From: Brumicola pallidula DSM 14239 = ACAM 615
Lineage (GTDB): Bacteria > Pseudomonadota > Gammaproteobacteria > Enterobacterales > Alteromonadaceae
NCBI RefSeq assembly: GCF_000428905.1
Contig: NZ_AUAV01000013.1
Coordinates: 1 to 64,000 of the forward strand
Length of the DNA: 64,000 nucleotides
Direction of reading: 5' to 3'
The notes beneath the pieces were generated by a model. That model was not told the origin of the DNA, did not search any database, and saw nothing but the letters and a program-made list of their open reading frames with translations. Shown piece after piece: positions 62,113-64,000 of the stretch. Numbering within the stretch: the stretch's first letter is position 1; every line of letters starts with the position of its first letter. The position numbers were made by a program, and so were the translations under genes.

Positions 62113-62211
62113 CCCTCTAATTTTTTTCATTTATTTTTAAATCTTAAGATTGTTTTTTCACTTGATTTTTATCAAAAAAGTGACCGTATTTTATCGTATT
62201 GCGTGAAACTG

Positions 62212-62421
62212 TTATTCAAGTAAGTTCTTTGCAAATAGAAACGTTGCTTGCGTTTGGAGCGAACGTCTTGCTCTTCTAAGTGGACGTCTCTTTAAGCTTT
62301 TTTGGCGCATCAGTTCAGCTATCCGATTAACACCGCAGTAATGTCCCAAAGCATTTATTTCAGCGCACATACTTGGAGTTCCGCACACACCACGGTAATT
62401 GCTATGAATGTCTTTTAACAA
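62212..62421 (-). pseudogene. IS3-family transposase (OrfB) remnant
   Basis: 69 codons containing the HTH_21 region of IS3-group OrfB: LKDIHSNYRGVCGTPSMCAE, INALGHYCGVNRIAELMRQK and SLKRRPLRR. The DDE catalytic core that should follow is absent: the frame ends after KNLLE. Upstream bases near 62490-62515 read TGTAGACACTTTGAAAATGG on the minus strand, which could be an old element end, but no matching end was found. An inactive scar at the junction between the polysaccharide region and pncB. Confidence 0.8.
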
Positions 62422-62684
62422 CTGAATATATTTGGTAAGAATTACATCTAGTCATAAAACACCTTCAGTGGTATCGATGTATACCATTTTCAAAGTGTCT
62501 ACAAAATTGGGGTAGAACTACAAACCCATCTGATGGAGGCCATTCCTAAAGATGAGTTTTAGTAAAAATGCACCAATATAACGCTAAATGCTAATAACGG
62601 CTTGCCCTTTCCAGCACTAAAATATGATACTTTACTTTCGATTTAAATCCGTGCGGCGGTGACGCTCACATCGGCCTATACCCG

Positions 62685-63977
62685 TTAAACGCGAACATCC
62701 AATGCCTCTTGCTCGCCGACACCAAAGACACGTTTGTAGCGGTCAATTTCCGACGCTGGCCCCATCGCTTTATTAGGATTATCAGACAGTTTCACGGTTG
62801 CTTTTCCATTCGCAGAAACGGCTTTACAGACCAGTGAAAAAGGCGATAAAGCATCATTAGACACAAGTCCTCGAAAATCGTTAGTCAGCAAGGTACCCCA
62901 GCCAAATGAAACTCGCACACGACCTACAAACTGTCGTTGTAGTTCGATAATTTTCTGAACGTCCAAGCCATCGGAAAATATCACCAGCTTTTGAGTTGGA
63001 TCCTCACCACGCGATTTCCACCAGTTGATCGCAATTTCGGCACCCGTCGCGGGATCGCCGCTGTCGACCCGAATACCGGTCCAACCTGCCAACCAATCAG
63101 GTGCATCTTTTAGGAAGCCCGTGGTCCCATAAGTGTCCGGCAGGATCACGCGCAGATTGCCGTCATATTCGTCCTGCCAGTCGGATAGAACTTTATAAGG
63201 CGCATCACGCAGCGTCGCGTCGTCTTCGGCTAGGGCCGAATACACCATGGGTAATTCATGGGCGTTCGTGCCAATCGCTTCCAGTTCTCGGCGCATGGCG
63301 ATCATACAGTTAGAAGTGCCGACAAACTTGTCTTTAAGGCCCTCTTGCATTGCCTGAACACACCAGTCTTGCCAAAGATAAGAATGCCTGCGACGCGTGC
63401 CAAAATCAGCGATCCGCAGATCGGGAACCTCACGTAGTGCCTCGACCTTTTGCCAAACCTTGGTCATGGCACGGGCATAAAGGACCTGAAGTTCGAACTT
63501 GCCCATCCCTTTAAGGACGGCGCGGCCGCGTAACTCCATCAGTACGGCCAAGGCGGGAACTTCCCACAACATCACCTCAGGCCAAGCGCCTTTAAAAGTC
63601 AATTCGTATTGACCGTCGCGTTTTTCAAGTTGGTAAGGAGGCAGACGCAGACCTTCAAACCACTCCATGAAATCAGAACGGAACATCTGTCGTTTGCCGT
63701 AAAATGTATTGCCGCGCAGCCACGTACTTTCGCCCCTTGTCAAAGAAAGCGAGCGGATATGATCGAGTTGTTCACGCAATTCGCCCTCATCAATCAACTC
63801 AGCCAGTTTAATATGTTTTGAGCGGTTGATCAGGCTAAAGGTTACTTGGGTGTCAGCATTATTACGAAAAACGGACTGGCACATCAATAACTTATAGAAA
63901 TCCGTGTCGATCAGCGAGCGGATAATCGGATCTATTTTCCACTGACGGTTCCAGACTCGGGTGGCAATATCAATCAT
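62685..63977 (-). CDS. pncB: Nicotinate phosphoribosyltransferase
   Basis: 430 aa; makes nicotinate mononucleotide from nicotinate and PRPP in NAD salvage. Blocks: DPIIRSLIDTDFYKLLM, FSLINRSKHIKLAE, DFGTRRRHSYLWQDW, TNAHELPMVYSALAEDD and FGWGTLLTNDFRG. Overall sequence and length resemble alphaproteobacterial PncB more than E. coli PncB (400 aa). The gene is richer in G+C than its surroundings (60-base samples at 63121 and 63421 are 58 and 55 percent), and an IS remnant lies beside it; transfer is likely. The ATG at 63977 has GGAG 12 bases upstream. Confidence 0.93.
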   Translation of the reverse strand: MIDIATRVWNRQWKIDPIIRSLIDTDFYKLLMCQSVFRNNADTQVTFSLINRSKHIKLAELIDEGELREQLDHIRSLSLTRGESTWLRGNTFYGKRQMFRSDFMEWFEGLRLPPYQLEKRDGQYELTFKGAWPEVMLWEVPALAVLMELRGRAVLKGMGKFELQVLYARAMTKVWQKVEALREVPDLRIADFGTRRRHSYLWQDWCVQAMQEGLKDKFVGTSNCMIAMRRELEAIGTNAHELPMVYSALAEDDATLRDAPYKVLSDWQDEYDGNLRVILPDTYGTTGFLKDAPDWLAGWTGIRVDSGDPATGAEIAINWWKSRGEDPTQKLVIFSDGLDVQKIIELQRQFVGRVRVSFGWGTLLTNDFRGLVSNDALSPFSLVCKAVSANGKATVKLSDNPNKAMGPASEIDRYKRVFGVGEQEALDVRV

Positions 63978-64000
63978 GTTTAAGTTTCACTCCGGCAGCA

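Overview
The window looks like a chromosomal segment of a marine gammaproteobacterium close to Alteromonadaceae. The basis is the housekeeping order gmk-rpoZ-spoT-ridA-trmH (with recG further along), the cyaY and hemCDXY block, the many two-component systems with HEINNP-type kinases, an ATP-type pckA, and A+T-rich intergenic DNA. This placement rests on gene content and recalled protein similarity, not on a search.

Layout. 1-5.5 kb: a partial hypothetical gene, a BaiN/HI0933-type flavoprotein, a peroxiredoxin, rsmJ and recG. 5.7-13.4 kb: an accessory block lying between recG and trmH, with a SYLF lipoprotein, decayed LytTR and acyltransferase genes, a large TonB-dependent receptor, broken VWA and DnaJ genes, and a dienoyl-CoA-reductase-like SDR preceded by a 13-bp tandem repeat. 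13.5-18 kb: trmH, ridA, spoT, rpoZ, gmk. 18.1-23.2 kb: cyaY, an esterase and hemC-hemD-hemX-hemY. 23.3-27.3 kb: a signalling operon (HTH/pseudo-receiver protein, a dead PhnD-like binding protein, a sensor kinase, and a response regulator with a degenerate HD-GYP domain). 27.5-31.9 kb: a cyclophilin with a GlyGly-CTERM-like tail, then the wreckage of an alpha-2-macroglobulin/pbpC pair fused by a deletion. 31.9-35.5 kb: a sterol-desaturase-family protein, a beta-helix lipoprotein, a NYN-domain protein and a small membrane protein.

35.6-62 kb is an exopolysaccharide/biofilm region. It encodes a cytosolic histidine kinase, an NtrC-type sigma-54 activator, a flippase with a GT2, pckA (apparently unrelated), an exported DUF3494-like/GEVED/LruC protein with its lipoprotein partner, an HsbA/HsbR-like STAS plus REC-PP2C-HATPase switch, a 7TM hybrid kinase, a Wza-Wzz-Wzy-pyruvyltransferase-GT-GT operon, an initiating sugar transferase with a WecG-type enzyme, and another glycosyltransferase. 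Four promoter regions here contain GG-N10-GC (-24/-12) elements and a fifth a near match. Four of the five have TTGC...GCAA dyads about 90-120 bp upstream, which suggests one sigma-54/enhancer-binding-protein regulon. This is the most interesting feature of the window.

62-64 kb: an IS3-type transposase remnant and a G+C-richer, alphaproteobacterial-looking pncB. At least eight protein genes in the window are pseudogenes, by frameshift, nonsense mutation or deletion. The lineage is clearly losing accessory genes.
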